NCBI GenBank assembly: GCA_019235885.1
Contig: JAFAKB010000049.1
Location: 1-64,000 of the forward strand
DNA from: Candidatus Eremiobacterota bacterium
GTDB lineage: Bacteria > Vulcanimicrobiota > Vulcanimicrobiia > Vulcanimicrobiales > Vulcanimicrobiaceae
Length of the DNA stretch: 64,000 nucleotides
Reading direction: 5' to 3'
The position numbers and the translations under genes are program-made. The notes under the pieces were generated by a model that ran no database searches, had not been told where the DNA came from, and saw only the letters and a list, made by a program, of their open reading frames with translations. Positions 17,717 to 26,870 of this stretch are shown here, piece by piece; position 1 is the stretch's first letter; the number at the start of each line of letters is the position of its first letter.

Positions 17717-18761
17717 AAGCGCGCGGACGACAGCGACCGCGCTGGCGCTCGGCCTCGTCCTGGCCGCGCTCGCGCCGTCGCAGCCTGCCGCGGCGCACGA
17801 AACCGTTCGCGAGTGGTCGCTGACCGCCCGCGACGCCACCGCGGTCAACCTGCGCATCGTCTTCGAGACGTACGAACCGAACGGCTCCCACCGCGTCGAC
17901 ATGAACACGAGCGCGGTGCCGTACGCGACGATCCGCGGCCTGACCGCGGCCGACGTCGCGGCGCCGACGGCCGAGAAGCGGTTCGAGATCGCTGAAGATT
18001 CCGGCACGCTGGCGTTCAGCGGTGTCGTCGGAAACGGTCGCGGCAAGGGCACGTACGACTTTACGAGCGATCCCGCGTTTCAGCGCGCGCTCGCCCACCA
18101 CGGGATGCGACCGGCGACGGACGTGGAGGGTCTGGAGCTGGCGCTGCACCACTTCAAAGCCTCGACGCTCGACGACGTCGTCACGAGCGGCGTCCAGGCG
18201 CCCACACCGGCCGATCTGGTCACCATGACCGACCACGGCGTCGGCGCCGAGTACCTGCGCGGCTTCAAGGGCGTCGCGCTCGTTCCGAAGACCGCTGCCG
18301 CGCTCGCGCAGCTCCGCGATCACGGTGTGACGCCGGACTACGTGCAGGCGTTCTCGAATGCCGGCTACCGCCCGATCTCGGTCGCCGAGCTGTCGCTCGC
18401 GCGCGACCACGGCGTCGACGCGAAACAGGCGTACGAGATCCGCGCCGCGATGCCGTCTCTCTCAATGAGCGACTTGGCGACGCTGCGCGATCACGGCGTG
18501 AAGCCGAGCCTAGTCCAAGCGCTGGCGCACTCGAGCTACCGCGACCTGCGCGTGAGCGACATCGCGACGCTGGCCGATCACGGCGTCTCGGGACAGTACG
18601 TCACCGACATGAGCAGCCTCGGTTACCATCCGCCAGCGAGCGATCTCGCGCTGTTGCACGATCACGGCGTCTCGACGACGTTCATCCAGCGGTTGCGCAG
18701 CCACGGCTACGGCGCGATGAGCACCGCCGACATCATCAAACTCTACGAGCACGGTATCTAG
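17706..18761 (+). CDS. Secreted HGV-type repeat protein, partner of the M56 sensor
   Basis: 351 residues. It starts at the ATG at 17706, overlapping the M56 stop by 11 bp. The signal peptide has the core ALALGLVLAALAPSQPAAA. Residues ~32-105 form a non-repeat beta-rich domain (WSLTARDATAVNLRIVFETYE). From about 110 to the end there are eight to nine repeats of ~26 residues, with cores such as DLVTMTDHGVGAEYL, DLATLRDHGVKPSLV and DIATLADHGVSGQYV. These are the same repeats as in the C terminus of the upstream M56 protease. Similar DHGV repeats occur downstream of BlaI/M56 pairs in other bacteria from memory; function unknown. Likely periplasmic. Confidence 0.8.
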   Translation: MRAKSARTTATALALGLVLAALAPSQPAAAHETVREWSLTARDATAVNLRIVFETYEPNGSHRVDMNTSAVPYATIRGLTAADVAAPTAEKRFEIAEDSGTLAFSGVVGNGRGKGTYDFTSDPAFQRALAHHGMRPATDVEGLELALHHFKASTLDDVVTSGVQAPTPADLVTMTDHGVGAEYLRGFKGVALVPKTAAALAQLRDHGVTPDYVQAFSNAGYRPISVAELSLARDHGVDAKQAYEIRAAMPSLSMSDLATLRDHGVKPSLVQALAHSSYRDLRVSDIATLADHGVSGQYVTDMSSLGYHPPASDLALLHDHGVSTTFIQRLRSHGYGAMSTADIIKLYEHGI

Positions 18762-18793
18762 GCGAGCGCGCCCACGCCGTTCGCGCGGCGTCA

Positions 18794-19909
18794 TTAGATC
18801 GCGGCGATGCGACGCAGTCCTTCTTCGAGATGTTTGACGGGCGCGACCCAGCTCAAGCGCAGCCAGCCTTCCAGTGAGTCGCCGAAGATGCGGCCGGGGA
18901 TCGCGACGACGCCGCGGTTCTCGACGAGATCGAGTGCGGCGGCGAGCGAGTCGTTGCCCTGCGGGAGCTTCACGCAGGCGTAGAACGCGCCGTCGACCGG
19001 GACGTAGCGCAGGCCGCTCGCGTCGAGCGCCGCGGTGACGCGCGCGTGCTGGGCACGGTACCATGCCGACTGCTCGCTGAGCGCGCCGGGCTCGCCGAAG
19101 ATCTCGTAGGCGACACGCTGGCCGAACGCGCTCGCGGTCGAGGTGACCCAGGCGTGCGTTTTGACGAGCGCTTCGATCGCGCCGTCAGGGGCGAGGAGCC
19201 AGCCGATGCGCATTCCGGTCAGCGCGTTCGACTTCGAGAGTGAGTTCGCCACGACCGTGTGCGGATAGTACCTCGCGACGTAGCCGGGATCGTCGACGTA
19301 GGTAAGCTCGCGGTAGATTTCGTCCTGCAGCACCCACACCGGCGGGCCGCCGCGCGCGAGCAGGCCTTCGGCAAGCCGGCGCGCGTCCGCGTCGTGCAGG
19401 ACGCGTCCGGTCGGGTTTGCCGGCGAGGCGATGACGAGCACGCGCGTCGCGCGGTCGATCGCATCGAGGATCGCGTCCATGTCGTAGCGGAAGTCCTCTT
19501 CCGCGCGCATGTGCACGCGGCGGTAGGCGATCCCTTCGAGCTGCGCCATCTTCGCGTACGCCGGAAACGACGGGTCGACGACCAGCAGTTCGTCGCGCGC
19601 CGGATCGCACAGCGTCTTGATCGCTACGTACACCGCCTCTTGTGAGCCGGTCGTCACGCAGACGTTGCGCGCCTCCGACATCCCGGGGTATGCGTAGTGC
19701 GCCGCGATCCGCTCGCGCAGCGCGGCGTCGCCCGCGTTGACGGTGTACTTCACCCCGTGCTCCGCCGCCCAGTGCGTCGCCGCCTCGATGAACCGCTGCT
19801 GCGGCAGGATCGTCGGCTCCCCGAGTCCCAGGTCGATCGCGCCGGGCTTCTTCTTCGCGGCGATCGTTCGAATTAGCGACGGTTCGATCGCTGCTACGCG
19901 GGGATTCAT
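18794..19909 (-). CDS. Class I/II PLP aminotransferase, probably N-succinyl-DAP aminotransferase
   Basis: 371 residues, fold type I. Family blocks are GLGEPTILP near the N terminus, ASPANPTGRVL (NPTG 165-168), DEIYREL (196-202) and the PLP lysine in NSLSKSNALTGMRIGW (Lys226). It lies downstream of dapD on the same strand across a 73-bp gap. The product of DapD is the keto-acid substrate of the succinyl-DAP aminotransferase (DapC/ArgD step), so this role fits. Substrate specificity cannot be read from the motifs, so dapC is a context call and no symbol is given. Confidence 0.8.
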   Translation of the reverse strand: MNPRVAAIEPSLIRTIAAKKKPGAIDLGLGEPTILPQQRFIEAATHWAAEHGVKYTVNAGDAALRERIAAHYAYPGMSEARNVCVTTGSQEAVYVAIKTLCDPARDELLVVDPSFPAYAKMAQLEGIAYRRVHMRAEEDFRYDMDAILDAIDRATRVLVIASPANPTGRVLHDADARRLAEGLLARGGPPVWVLQDEIYRELTYVDDPGYVARYYPHTVVANSLSKSNALTGMRIGWLLAPDGAIEALVKTHAWVTSTASAFGQRVAYEIFGEPGALSEQSAWYRAQHARVTAALDASGLRYVPVDGAFYACVKLPQGNDSLAAALDLVENRGVVAIPGRIFGDSLEGWLRLSWVAPVKHLEEGLRRIAAI

Positions 19910-19918
19910 GATTTTCTC

Positions 19919-19943
19919 TCACCCTTCGACAGGCTCAGGGTGA
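19919..19943. repeat. Dispersed short palindromic element, copy 1
   Basis: TCACCCT and AGGGTGA form a 7-bp stem around an 11-base loop, with the core TTCGACAGGCTCAGGGTGA. It lies between dapD and the aminotransferase. Two diverged copies are at 20953 and 22612. The stem could act as a weak processing or attenuation site between the two genes. Confidence 0.65.
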
Positions 19944-19982
19944 CAACGACGGCGGCGGCCGTCGGACCGTCACCAACGGCGG

Positions 19983-20861
19983 TCAGACCGCTACCTCGAA
20001 CTCGCGCAGCGCGGCGTTCAGCGACGTCTTCTGGTCGGTGGATTCGCTGCGCTCGCCGATGATCAGCGCGCACGGCGTGCCGAACTCGCCGGCCGGGAAG
20101 CTCTTCGGGAGCGAGCCGGGGATGACGACGGCGCGCGGCGGGATCGCGCCCTTCATGACGACCGGTTCGCCGCCGCGCACGTCGACCACCGGCGTGCTCG
20201 CGGTGAGCACGACGCCCGCGCCGAGCACCGCTTCGCGGCCGACGCGCACGCCTTCGACGACGATGCAGCGCGAGCCGACGAACGCGCCGTCTTCGACGAT
20301 CACCGGCAGCGCTTGCGGCGGCTCGAGCACGCCGCCGATTCCGACGCCGCCGCTGAGGTGCACGTCTTTGCCGATCTGCGCGCACGAGCCGACGGTCGCC
20401 CACGTGTCGACCATCGTTCCGTCGTCGACGTACGCGCCGATGTTCACGAAGCCCGGCATGAGGATCGCGCCCTTGCCGAGATACGAACCGTAGCGAGCGA
20501 TCGCGCCCGGGACGCAGCGCGCGCCCAGCTTCTTCCAATTGCGTTTGGTGGGTAGCTTGTCGTAGTAGGAGGGGAGACGATACCGCAGCTTGAGCGCGTC
20601 GAGCGATCCGGGCGTTCGCGCGAGCGCGTCCTCGACGATGCGCGCGTTGTCGTAGCGCGCGAACGCGAGCAGGATCGCGCGCTTGACCCACGGGTGGACG
20701 ACCCAGCCCTCGTCGCTCGGCTCGCAGACGCGCAGCTCGCCGACGTCGAGCGCGGCCAGCACCTCGTCGACGACGCGGCCCGGCTTCTTGCGGACGGCTT
20801 TGGGGTCGCTCGCCAAGCGCTCCTCGAGCTCGCCGATCCGCGCTTCCAGATTCTCGTCCAT
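19983..20861 (-). CDS. dapD: 2,3,4,5-tetrahydropyridine-2,6-dicarboxylate N-succinyltransferase
   Basis: Succinylates tetrahydrodipicolinate in the succinylase branch of lysine/meso-DAP synthesis. 292 residues, close to the family norm. The N-terminal helical domain is followed by left-handed beta-helix hexapeptide repeats (GAILMPGFVNIGAYVDDG, VGSCAQIGKDVHLSGG, GVLEPPQALPVIVEDGAFVG). The catalytic-site block MVDTWATVGSCAQIG is present. The ATG at 20861 gives the start. It is divergent from tkt; the aminotransferase downstream probably performs the next step. Confidence 0.93.
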   Translation of the reverse strand: MDENLEARIGELEERLASDPKAVRKKPGRVVDEVLAALDVGELRVCEPSDEGWVVHPWVKRAILLAFARYDNARIVEDALARTPGSLDALKLRYRLPSYYDKLPTKRNWKKLGARCVPGAIARYGSYLGKGAILMPGFVNIGAYVDDGTMVDTWATVGSCAQIGKDVHLSGGVGIGGVLEPPQALPVIVEDGAFVGSRCIVVEGVRVGREAVLGAGVVLTASTPVVDVRGGEPVVMKGAIPPRAVVIPGSLPKSFPAGEFGTPCALIIGERSESTDQKTSLNAALREFEVAV

Positions 20862-20952
20862 CGCCGCGGGGCGTTCCGCGCCGCATACCGACCTCCCGTT
20901 CGGCGGGTATTGGAGGGGGCCGGGGCGATCCGGCGTAACGCGCCTTCCCCGC

Positions 20953-20974
20953 CCTTCGAGTGCCTCAGGACGAC
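20953..20974. repeat. Dispersed short element, copy 2 (diverged)
   Basis: CCTTCGAGTGCCTCAGGACG resembles the core of the element at 19919 with about five mismatches over 22 bases and has lost its perfect stem. It lies in the dapD-tkt divergent gap, ending just before the tkt ribosome-binding site. Confidence 0.4.
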
Positions 20975-20986
20975 GCAGGAGACCAC

Positions 20987-22990
20987 GTGAACACCGCAGC
21001 GGACGACCTTCGCATCAACGCAATTCGTTTTCTCGCGGTCGACGCGGTGCAGCAGGCGAATTCCGGCCACCCCGGGCTCCCGCTCGGCGCCGCGGCCGCC
21101 GCCTACGCGCTCTGGACGCGGCACCTGCGCTTCAACCCGGCCGACCCGAAGTGGTTCGACCGCGACCGGTTTGTGCTCAGCGCCGGACACGGTTCGGCGC
21201 TGCTCTACGCCCTGCTCCACCTGACCGGCTACGACCTCACGCTCGACGATCTCAAGCACTTCCGCCAGCTCGGCAGCCGCACGCCCGGCCACCCGGAGTA
21301 CCATCACACTCCGGGCGTCGAGGTGACGACCGGACCACTCGGACAGGGCTTCGCGAACGGGGTCGGGCTGGCGATCGCCGAGGCGCATCTGGCCGCCGTC
21401 TACAACCGCGAGCAGACGATCGTCGACCACCACACCTACGTGCTGGCCGGCGACGGCGACCTCATGGAAGGGGTCGCCTCCGAAGCCGCCTCGCTGGCCG
21501 GCCACCTCGCGCTCGGCAAGCTGATCGTGCTGTACGACGACAACAAGGTCTCGCTGGCCGCCTCGACGGCGGTGACGTTCACCGAAGACGTCCGCGAGCG
21601 ATTCGAAGCGTACGGCTGGCACACGCTCGAGGTCGGTCCCGAGTCGGCGAACGACGTCGACGCGATCGACCGCGCGATCGCCGTCGCGAAGTCGGAGCCG
21701 CTGCGTCCCTCGCTGATCGCGGTGCGCACGACGATCGGCTACGGCTCGCCCGAGCAGGGAACGTTCAAGACGCACGGCGAGCCGCTCGGCAAGAACATGC
21801 AGGCGACGCGCGACTTCTTCAAGTGGGAGTATCCGCCGTTCACCGTTCCCGCCGAGCCGGCGCAGTTCTTCAAGGACGCCGGCGCGAAGGGCGCGCCGCT
21901 GCAAGCGGAGTGGAACGAGCGCTACGCGCAGTGGAAGACGGCGAACGCGGAGCTGGCGGCGCAGTTCGAGCGCGCGCGCGACGGCAAGCTGCCGCAGAAT
22001 CTCCCGTGGCCCTCGTTCGACGCGGAGAACGGCACCGTCGCGACGCGCGAAGCGGGCGGCGCGGTGATGAACGCGATCGCGGCCGCGCTTCCCGAGCTGG
22101 TCGGCGGCTCGGCCGATCTCGATCCGTCGACCAAAACGTACCTCAAAGGCCAAGGCGACTTCCAGCCCGACAACCACGCCGGGCGGAACGTTCATTACGG
22201 CGTGCGCGAGCACGCGATGGCCGCAGCGAACAACGGGATCGCGCTGCACGGCGGGCTCCTGCCGTTCGCCGCGACGTTCTTCAATTTTCTCGACTACCTG
22301 AAGCCCGCGCTGCGGCTGGCCGCGCTGAACAAGATCCGCGAGATCTTCGTCTTCGCCCACGACTCGGTGTTTTTAGGCGAGGACGGGCCGACGCACCAGC
22401 CGATCGAGCAGCTCTCGATGATTCGCGCGACGCCGAACGTGATCGACCTCCGGCCGGCCGACGCGCTCGAGACGCTCGAAGCGTGGAAGTTCGCCGTGCA
22501 GCCGGAGACCGGGCCGACCTGCATCGTGCTCACACGCCAGAAGGTTCCGTTCCTCGGCGCGCGCAAGGCGCCGGTCTCGCGCGGCGCGTACGTGCTGGTC
22601 GAGCCGCACGGCCTTCGATCGGCTCAGGGTGACCTTCCGGACCTCATCCTGATCGCGACCGGGTCGGAGGTGCACCTCGCCGTCGACGCGGCGAAGCTGC
22701 TCGCCGAGCGCGGGACGAAGGCGCGCGTCGTCTCGATGCCGTCGTGGAAGCTGTTCGACGCGCAGGACGAAGCGTACCGCAACAGCGTCCTTCCGGCCGA
22801 GGTGAAGGCGCGCATGTCGATCGAAGCCGGCGCGACGCTGGGCTGGTCGAAATACGTCGGCGACCGCGGGATCGCGTTCGGGCTCGACCACTTCGGAACG
22901 TCCGCGCCGGCCGCGGATATCGCCAAGGACTACGGGTTCACGCCGGAGCACGTCGCGGACGTCGCCGCCGGCCTCCTCGCCAACGTCTGA
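20987..22990 (+). CDS. tkt: Transketolase
   Basis: Thiamine-diphosphate enzyme moving two-carbon units between sugar phosphates. 667 residues from the GTG at 20987, chosen because AGGAGA lies at 20977-20982 and the protein then begins [18 protein letters not shown], the normal N terminus. Motifs are [26 protein letters not shown], the ThDP block [25 protein letters not shown], and the pyrimidine-domain [13 protein letters not shown] short dispersed repeat is inserted in frame at 22612-22633 and encodes LRSAQGD just before the C-terminal domain ([10 protein letters not shown]). It heads the pentose-phosphate cluster. Confidence 0.96.
   Translation: MNTAADDLRINAIRFLAVDAVQQANSGHPGLPLGAAAAAYALWTRHLRFNPADPKWFDRDRFVLSAGHGSALLYALLHLTGYDLTLDDLKHFRQLGSRTPGHPEYHHTPGVEVTTGPLGQGFANGVGLAIAEAHLAAVYNREQTIVDHHTYVLAGDGDLMEGVASEAASLAGHLALGKLIVLYDDNKVSLAASTAVTFTEDVRERFEAYGWHTLEVGPESANDVDAIDRAIAVAKSEPLRPSLIAVRTTIGYGSPEQGTFKTHGEPLGKNMQATRDFFKWEYPPFTVPAEPAQFFKDAGAKGAPLQAEWNERYAQWKTANAELAAQFERARDGKLPQNLPWPSFDAENGTVATREAGGAVMNAIAAALPELVGGSADLDPSTKTYLKGQGDFQPDNHAGRNVHYGVREHAMAAANNGIALHGGLLPFAATFFNFLDYLKPALRLAALNKIREIFVFAHDSVFLGEDGPTHQPIEQLSMIRATPNVIDLRPADALETLEAWKFAVQPETGPTCIVLTRQKVPFLGARKAPVSRGAYVLVEPHGLRSAQGDLPDLILIATGSEVHLAVDAAKLLAERGTKARVVSMPSWKLFDAQDEAYRNSVLPAEVKARMSIEAGATLGWSKYVGDRGIAFGLDHFGTSAPAADIAKDYGFTPEHVADVAAGLLANV
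22612..22633. repeat. Dispersed short element, copy 3, inside tkt
   Basis: CCTTCGATCGGCTCAGGGTG followed by AC matches the core of copy 1 (19921-19942) with only two mismatches over 22 bases, yet lies within the tkt reading frame. It encodes LRSAQGD in a linker before the C-terminal domain and keeps the frame open. Confidence 0.7.
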
Positions 22991-23076
22991 GAAAAGAGAT
23001 ACACGGAAATGGTCATGGAGCGAGCACAGAACAATCGTCATCACACCGGCATGTCGTTGCGAGCTCGGACCGGGGG

Positions 23077-23095
23077 CCCCACGCTCTGCGTGGGG
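23077..23095 (+). terminator. Hairpin between tkt and tal-pgi
   Basis: CCCCACGC-TCT-GCGTGGGG is a perfect 8-bp stem with a three-base loop in the 136-bp gap after tkt. No run of T follows, so it is more likely an attenuator or RNA-stability element tuning expression between tkt and the rest of the cluster than a full terminator. The rest of this gap shows no gene. Confidence 0.45.
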
Positions 23096-23126
23096 GGCGC
23101 GCAGCCTGGGGCGGAGCGCCGTTAAA

Positions 23127-25961
23127 ATGAATCAGCTCAAGGAGCTTGCAGCCGTCGGACAGAGCGTGTGGCTCGACTACATTCGCCGCAGCATGTTCGC
23201 TTCGGGCGAGCTGCAGCGGCTCATCGATCTCGGCTTGCGCGGGATGACCTCGAACCCGACGATCTTCGAGAAGGCGATCGGCGCCGGCACCGACTACGAC
23301 GAGCAGCTGGGCACGCTCAGCGGCGAGTCGGACGGGGTGAAGCTCTTCGAAGCGCTCGCGATCCGCGACATCCGCAGCGCCTGCGATCTGTTCCACCCGG
23401 TCTGGGAGTCGACGAACGGCCTGGACGGCTACGTCTCGCTCGAGGTCTCGCCGACGCTCGCGAACGACACGCAAGGGACGATCGAGGCGGCGCAGCGCTT
23501 GTGGAAGACCGTCGACCGCCCGAACCTGATGATCAAGATTCCCGGAACCGCGGCAGGCGCGCCGGCGATCAAGGCGTCGATCGCGGCCGGGATCAACATC
23601 AACGTTACCCTGCTGTTCTCGGTCGACCGCTACGAGAACGCCGCCAACGCCTACATCGAAGGGCTCGAGGAGCGCGCCGCCAAGGGGCTGCCGATCGACC
23701 GCATCGCCTCGGTCGCCTCGTTCTTCGTCTCGCGGATCGACAGCGCCGTCGACAAGCTGCTGCAAGCGCGGATCGACAAGGGCGAGCACCTCGAGTTTCT
23801 GCTCGGCAAAGCCGCGGTCGCGAACACGAAGCTGGCCTACCAGCGCTACCTCAAGCTGTTCGGCGGCGAGCGCTTCGCCGCGCTGAAGGCGAAGGGCGCG
23901 CACGTTCAGCGCCCGCTGTGGGCATCGACCTCGACCAAGAACCCGGCCTATCCGGACTTGATGTACGTCGAGAGCCTGATCGGCCGCGACACGGTGAACA
24001 CCGTTCCGCCGAACACGCTCGAAGCGCTGCTCGACCATGGCAACGTCCGCGCCGACACGGTGCTGGAAGAGCTCGACCGCGCGCGCGCCGTGTTCGAAGC
24101 GCTCGCCAGCGCCCAGATCTCGCTCTACGACGTCACCGAGCAGCTCGTCGCCGACGGCGTGAAGTCGTTCGACGACTCGTACAACGCCATGCTCGAGGCG
24201 ATCAAGAGCAAGCTGGAGACGCTGCGCCGCGGGACGCCGCCGCGGGTCGCCCTCTCGCTCGGCGCGGCGGCGCCCGCCGCCGCGGCCGCGCTCGAGGGGC
24301 TGGCAGCGAACGACTTCCTGCACAAGCTTTGGACGCACGATCCCTCACCGTGGTCGAGCGATCCGGCGCACGTCGAGATCATCAAGCACGCGCTGGGCTG
24401 GGTCGAGATTCCGCAGCAGACGCACGCGCAGAGCGGCGAGCTGCGCGAGTTCGCGCTGGCGTGTTCGAAACGCTTCGACCACGTCGTCGTGCTCGGGATG
24501 GGCGGCAGCTCGCTGGCGCCCGACGTGCTGCGCGCGACGTTCAAGAAGACGCCCGGCTATCCCGCGCTGCACGTGCTCGACTCGACCGATCCGCAGCAGA
24601 TCAAGGCGCTCGACGATGCGCTCGACGTCGCGCGCTCGCTGTTCATCGTCGCCTCGAAGTCGGGGACGACGACCGAACCCGACGCTTTCTTCCGCTACTT
24701 CTACCAGCGCGTGCAGCAGACGGTCGGCCACGAGAATGCCTGCGACCACTTCGTCGCGATCACCGACCCCGGCACGAAGCTGGAGCAGGAAGCGAAAGAG
24801 CTGAAGTTCCTGCGCGTCTTCACCAACGACCCGAACATCGGCGGGCGCTACTCGGCGCTCTCGTACTTCGGAATGGTCCCGGCCGCGCTCGCCGGCTACG
24901 ACGTGAGCACGATCCTCGACCGCGCGATCAACGCGATCCACTCGCACGCGGCGACCGTCGCGAACCAGGACGCGCCGGGCGTGCGGTTCGGCACGGCGCT
25001 CGGCGCGCTGGCGAAGAGCGGGCGCGACAAGCTCACCATCTTCACCCATCCGTCGGTGAGCGCGTTCGGCGCGTGGGCCGAGCAGCTCATCGCCGAGTCG
25101 ACCGGCAAGTCGGGGACCGGCATCGTTCCGATCGACGGCGAGCCGCCCGGCGAGGCTTCGGCCTACGGCGAAGACCGCGTGTTCGTCTACGTCGGTGCTT
25201 CGTTGCCCGGCGCGGCGGAAAACGTCGAAACGCTGCTCGGCGCGCTCGAGTCCGCCGGACATCCGGTGATTCGGTTGGCGATGAGCGACGCGCTCGACAT
25301 CGGCGAGCAGTTCTATCTGTGGGAGATCGCGACGGCCGCGGCCGGCGCGGTGCTCGGGATCGACGCGTTCGACCAGCCGAACGTCCAGGAGTCGAAGGAC
25401 AACACGAAGCGGCTTTTGGCGGAAGTCGCCTCGGAAGGGAAGTTCCCGGAGCGCGAGCCGCGCGTGCGCACGAGCGACGCGCTCGTGTTCGCGCTGAGCG
25501 GCTCGCACGGCGCGGCGCTCGGCGCGGACCTGCAGAGCGCGGTTGCGGCGATCGCCGAACAGATCAAACCCGGCGACTACGTGGCGTTCAACGCCTACGT
25601 TCCGATGAACGGCGACGACGAAGCGGTATTGGAACGGATTCGCACGACGGTGCGCGACGCGCTGCACGTCGCGACGACGGTTGGTTTCGGCCCGCGCTTC
25701 CTGCACTCGACCGGCCAGCTCCACAAGGGCGGACCGGCCAGCGGCGTGTTCTTCCAAGTGACGTACGATCCGCCGTCCGATCTCCCGATACCGGGAATGG
25801 TCGGCTTCCGGACGCTGCAGCGCGCGCAGGCGCTCGGCGACTTCGAGTCGCTCGACAAACGCGACCGGCGCGGCGTCCGCGTCCACTTCCCGGGCGATGC
25901 GAAAGCGGGGCTCGAGAAGCTCGCCGCGGCGTTCGAAGCCGCCGTCACCGCGCGCGCGTAA
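23127..25961 (+). CDS. Bifunctional transaldolase / glucose-6-phosphate isomerase fusion
   Basis: 944 residues joining two enzymes. Residues ~1-370 are a TalB/MipB-type transaldolase (GMTSNPTIFEKAI near residue 40; Schiff-base lysine in LMIKIPGTAAG, ~residue 135). Residues ~380-944 are a phosphoglucose isomerase (VVLGMGGSSLAPDVLRATF, VASKSGTTTEPDAFF, NIGGRYSALSYFG, DQPNVQESKDN). Both halves keep their active-site blocks, so both are probably active. The fusion ties the non-oxidative pentose-phosphate pathway to fructose-6-phosphate/glucose-6-phosphate exchange, and zwf downstream consumes the product. The start is ATG 23127. Known as Tal-Pgi in several bacterial groups. Confidence 0.93.
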   Translation: MNQLKELAAVGQSVWLDYIRRSMFASGELQRLIDLGLRGMTSNPTIFEKAIGAGTDYDEQLGTLSGESDGVKLFEALAIRDIRSACDLFHPVWESTNGLDGYVSLEVSPTLANDTQGTIEAAQRLWKTVDRPNLMIKIPGTAAGAPAIKASIAAGININVTLLFSVDRYENAANAYIEGLEERAAKGLPIDRIASVASFFVSRIDSAVDKLLQARIDKGEHLEFLLGKAAVANTKLAYQRYLKLFGGERFAALKAKGAHVQRPLWASTSTKNPAYPDLMYVESLIGRDTVNTVPPNTLEALLDHGNVRADTVLEELDRARAVFEALASAQISLYDVTEQLVADGVKSFDDSYNAMLEAIKSKLETLRRGTPPRVALSLGAAAPAAAAALEGLAANDFLHKLWTHDPSPWSSDPAHVEIIKHALGWVEIPQQTHAQSGELREFALACSKRFDHVVVLGMGGSSLAPDVLRATFKKTPGYPALHVLDSTDPQQIKALDDALDVARSLFIVASKSGTTTEPDAFFRYFYQRVQQTVGHENACDHFVAITDPGTKLEQEAKELKFLRVFTNDPNIGGRYSALSYFGMVPAALAGYDVSTILDRAINAIHSHAATVANQDAPGVRFGTALGALAKSGRDKLTIFTHPSVSAFGAWAEQLIAESTGKSGTGIVPIDGEPPGEASAYGEDRVFVYVGASLPGAAENVETLLGALESAGHPVIRLAMSDALDIGEQFYLWEIATAAAGAVLGIDAFDQPNVQESKDNTKRLLAEVASEGKFPEREPRVRTSDALVFALSGSHGAALGADLQSAVAAIAEQIKPGDYVAFNAYVPMNGDDEAVLERIRTTVRDALHVATTVGFGPRFLHSTGQLHKGGPASGVFFQVTYDPPSDLPIPGMVGFRTLQRAQALGDFESLDKRDRRGVRVHFPGDAKAGLEKLAAAFEAAVTARA

Positions 25962-25973
25962 AAGGAGCCTCCG

Positions 25974-26870
25974 GTGCAGCTGGGGATGATCGGACTGGGG
26001 CGGATGGGCGCGAACATGACGACGCGCCTGATCCGCGGCGGACACACGGTCGTCGCGTACGACCGCGATCCGGCCGCCGTGCAGCGCACGGCCGGCGACG
26101 GCGCGACCGGCGCGTCCTCGCTGCAAGACTTGGTGTCGAAGCTGACGCCGCCGCGCGCGGCGTGGATCATGGTGCCGGCCGGCGATCCGACCGATTCGAC
26201 GATCGACGAGCTGCTGAAGATCTTGCAGCCCGGCGACTCGATCATCGACGGCGGCAACTCGCGCTGGACCGACTCCAAAGCGCGCTACGCGCGCTGCAAG
26301 GAGAAAGGCGTCTCGTTCGTCGACGCCGGGACGTCGGGCGGGATCTGGGGGCTCGCCAACGGCTACTGCTTGATGGTCGGCGGCGACGAGGACGCGGTGA
26401 AGCGCGTCGAGCCGATCTTCCTCACCCTCGCGCCGGAGGGCGGCTACGCGCACGTCGGGCCGAGCGGCGCCGGGCACTTCTCGAAGATGGTGCACAACGG
26501 GATCGAGTACGGCATGCTCGCCGCGTACGGCGAGGGCTTCGAGATCCTCGAGAAGTCGGAATACACGTACGATCTGCACCAGCTGGCCTCGATCTGGCGC
26601 TACGGCTCGGTCGTGCGTTCGTGGCTGCTGGAGCTGCTCGAGCTCGCGCTCAAAAGCGATCCGAAGCTCGCCAAGGTGAAAGGCTGGGTCGCCGACTCCG
26701 GCGAGGGCCGCTGGACCGTGCAAGCGGCGATCGACGAAGACGTTCCCGCGCCGGTGATTACGCTCTCGCTCCTCTCGCGCTTCGTCTCGCGCCAGGACGA
26801 GTCGTTCAGCGCGAAGGTGATCGCTGCGCTGCGCAACGAGTTCGGCGGCCACGCGATCAAACCGGAATGA
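25974..26870 (+). CDS. gnd: 6-phosphogluconate dehydrogenase (decarboxylating), short NAD-type
   Basis: Oxidatively decarboxylates 6-phosphogluconate to ribulose-5-phosphate. 298 residues, the short GntZ/YqeC-like class rather than the ~470-residue form. Motifs are GLGRMGANMTTRLIRGG (dinucleotide loop), DGGNSRWTDS, and DAGTSGGIWGLANGYCLMVGG with GPSGAGHFSKMVHNGIEYG (substrate site). The start is the GTG at 25974 preceded by AAAGGAG. The stop overlaps the zwf ATG by four bases. Short forms often prefer NAD; the cofactor is not proven here. Confidence 0.92.
   Translation: MQLGMIGLGRMGANMTTRLIRGGHTVVAYDRDPAAVQRTAGDGATGASSLQDLVSKLTPPRAAWIMVPAGDPTDSTIDELLKILQPGDSIIDGGNSRWTDSKARYARCKEKGVSFVDAGTSGGIWGLANGYCLMVGGDEDAVKRVEPIFLTLAPEGGYAHVGPSGAGHFSKMVHNGIEYGMLAAYGEGFEILEKSEYTYDLHQLASIWRYGSVVRSWLLELLELALKSDPKLAKVKGWVADSGEGRWTVQAAIDEDVPAPVITLSLLSRFVSRQDESFSAKVIAALRNEFGGHAIKPE

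Noticed and set aside
20444-22360. Long open frame on the minus strand antisense to tkt and dapD
   Set aside because: Arginine-rich and repetitive, with no domain; both strands are open because of high GC and the real genes (tkt, dapD) explain the DNA. The same holds for other long antisense frames such as 24345-26852 and 26600-28369.
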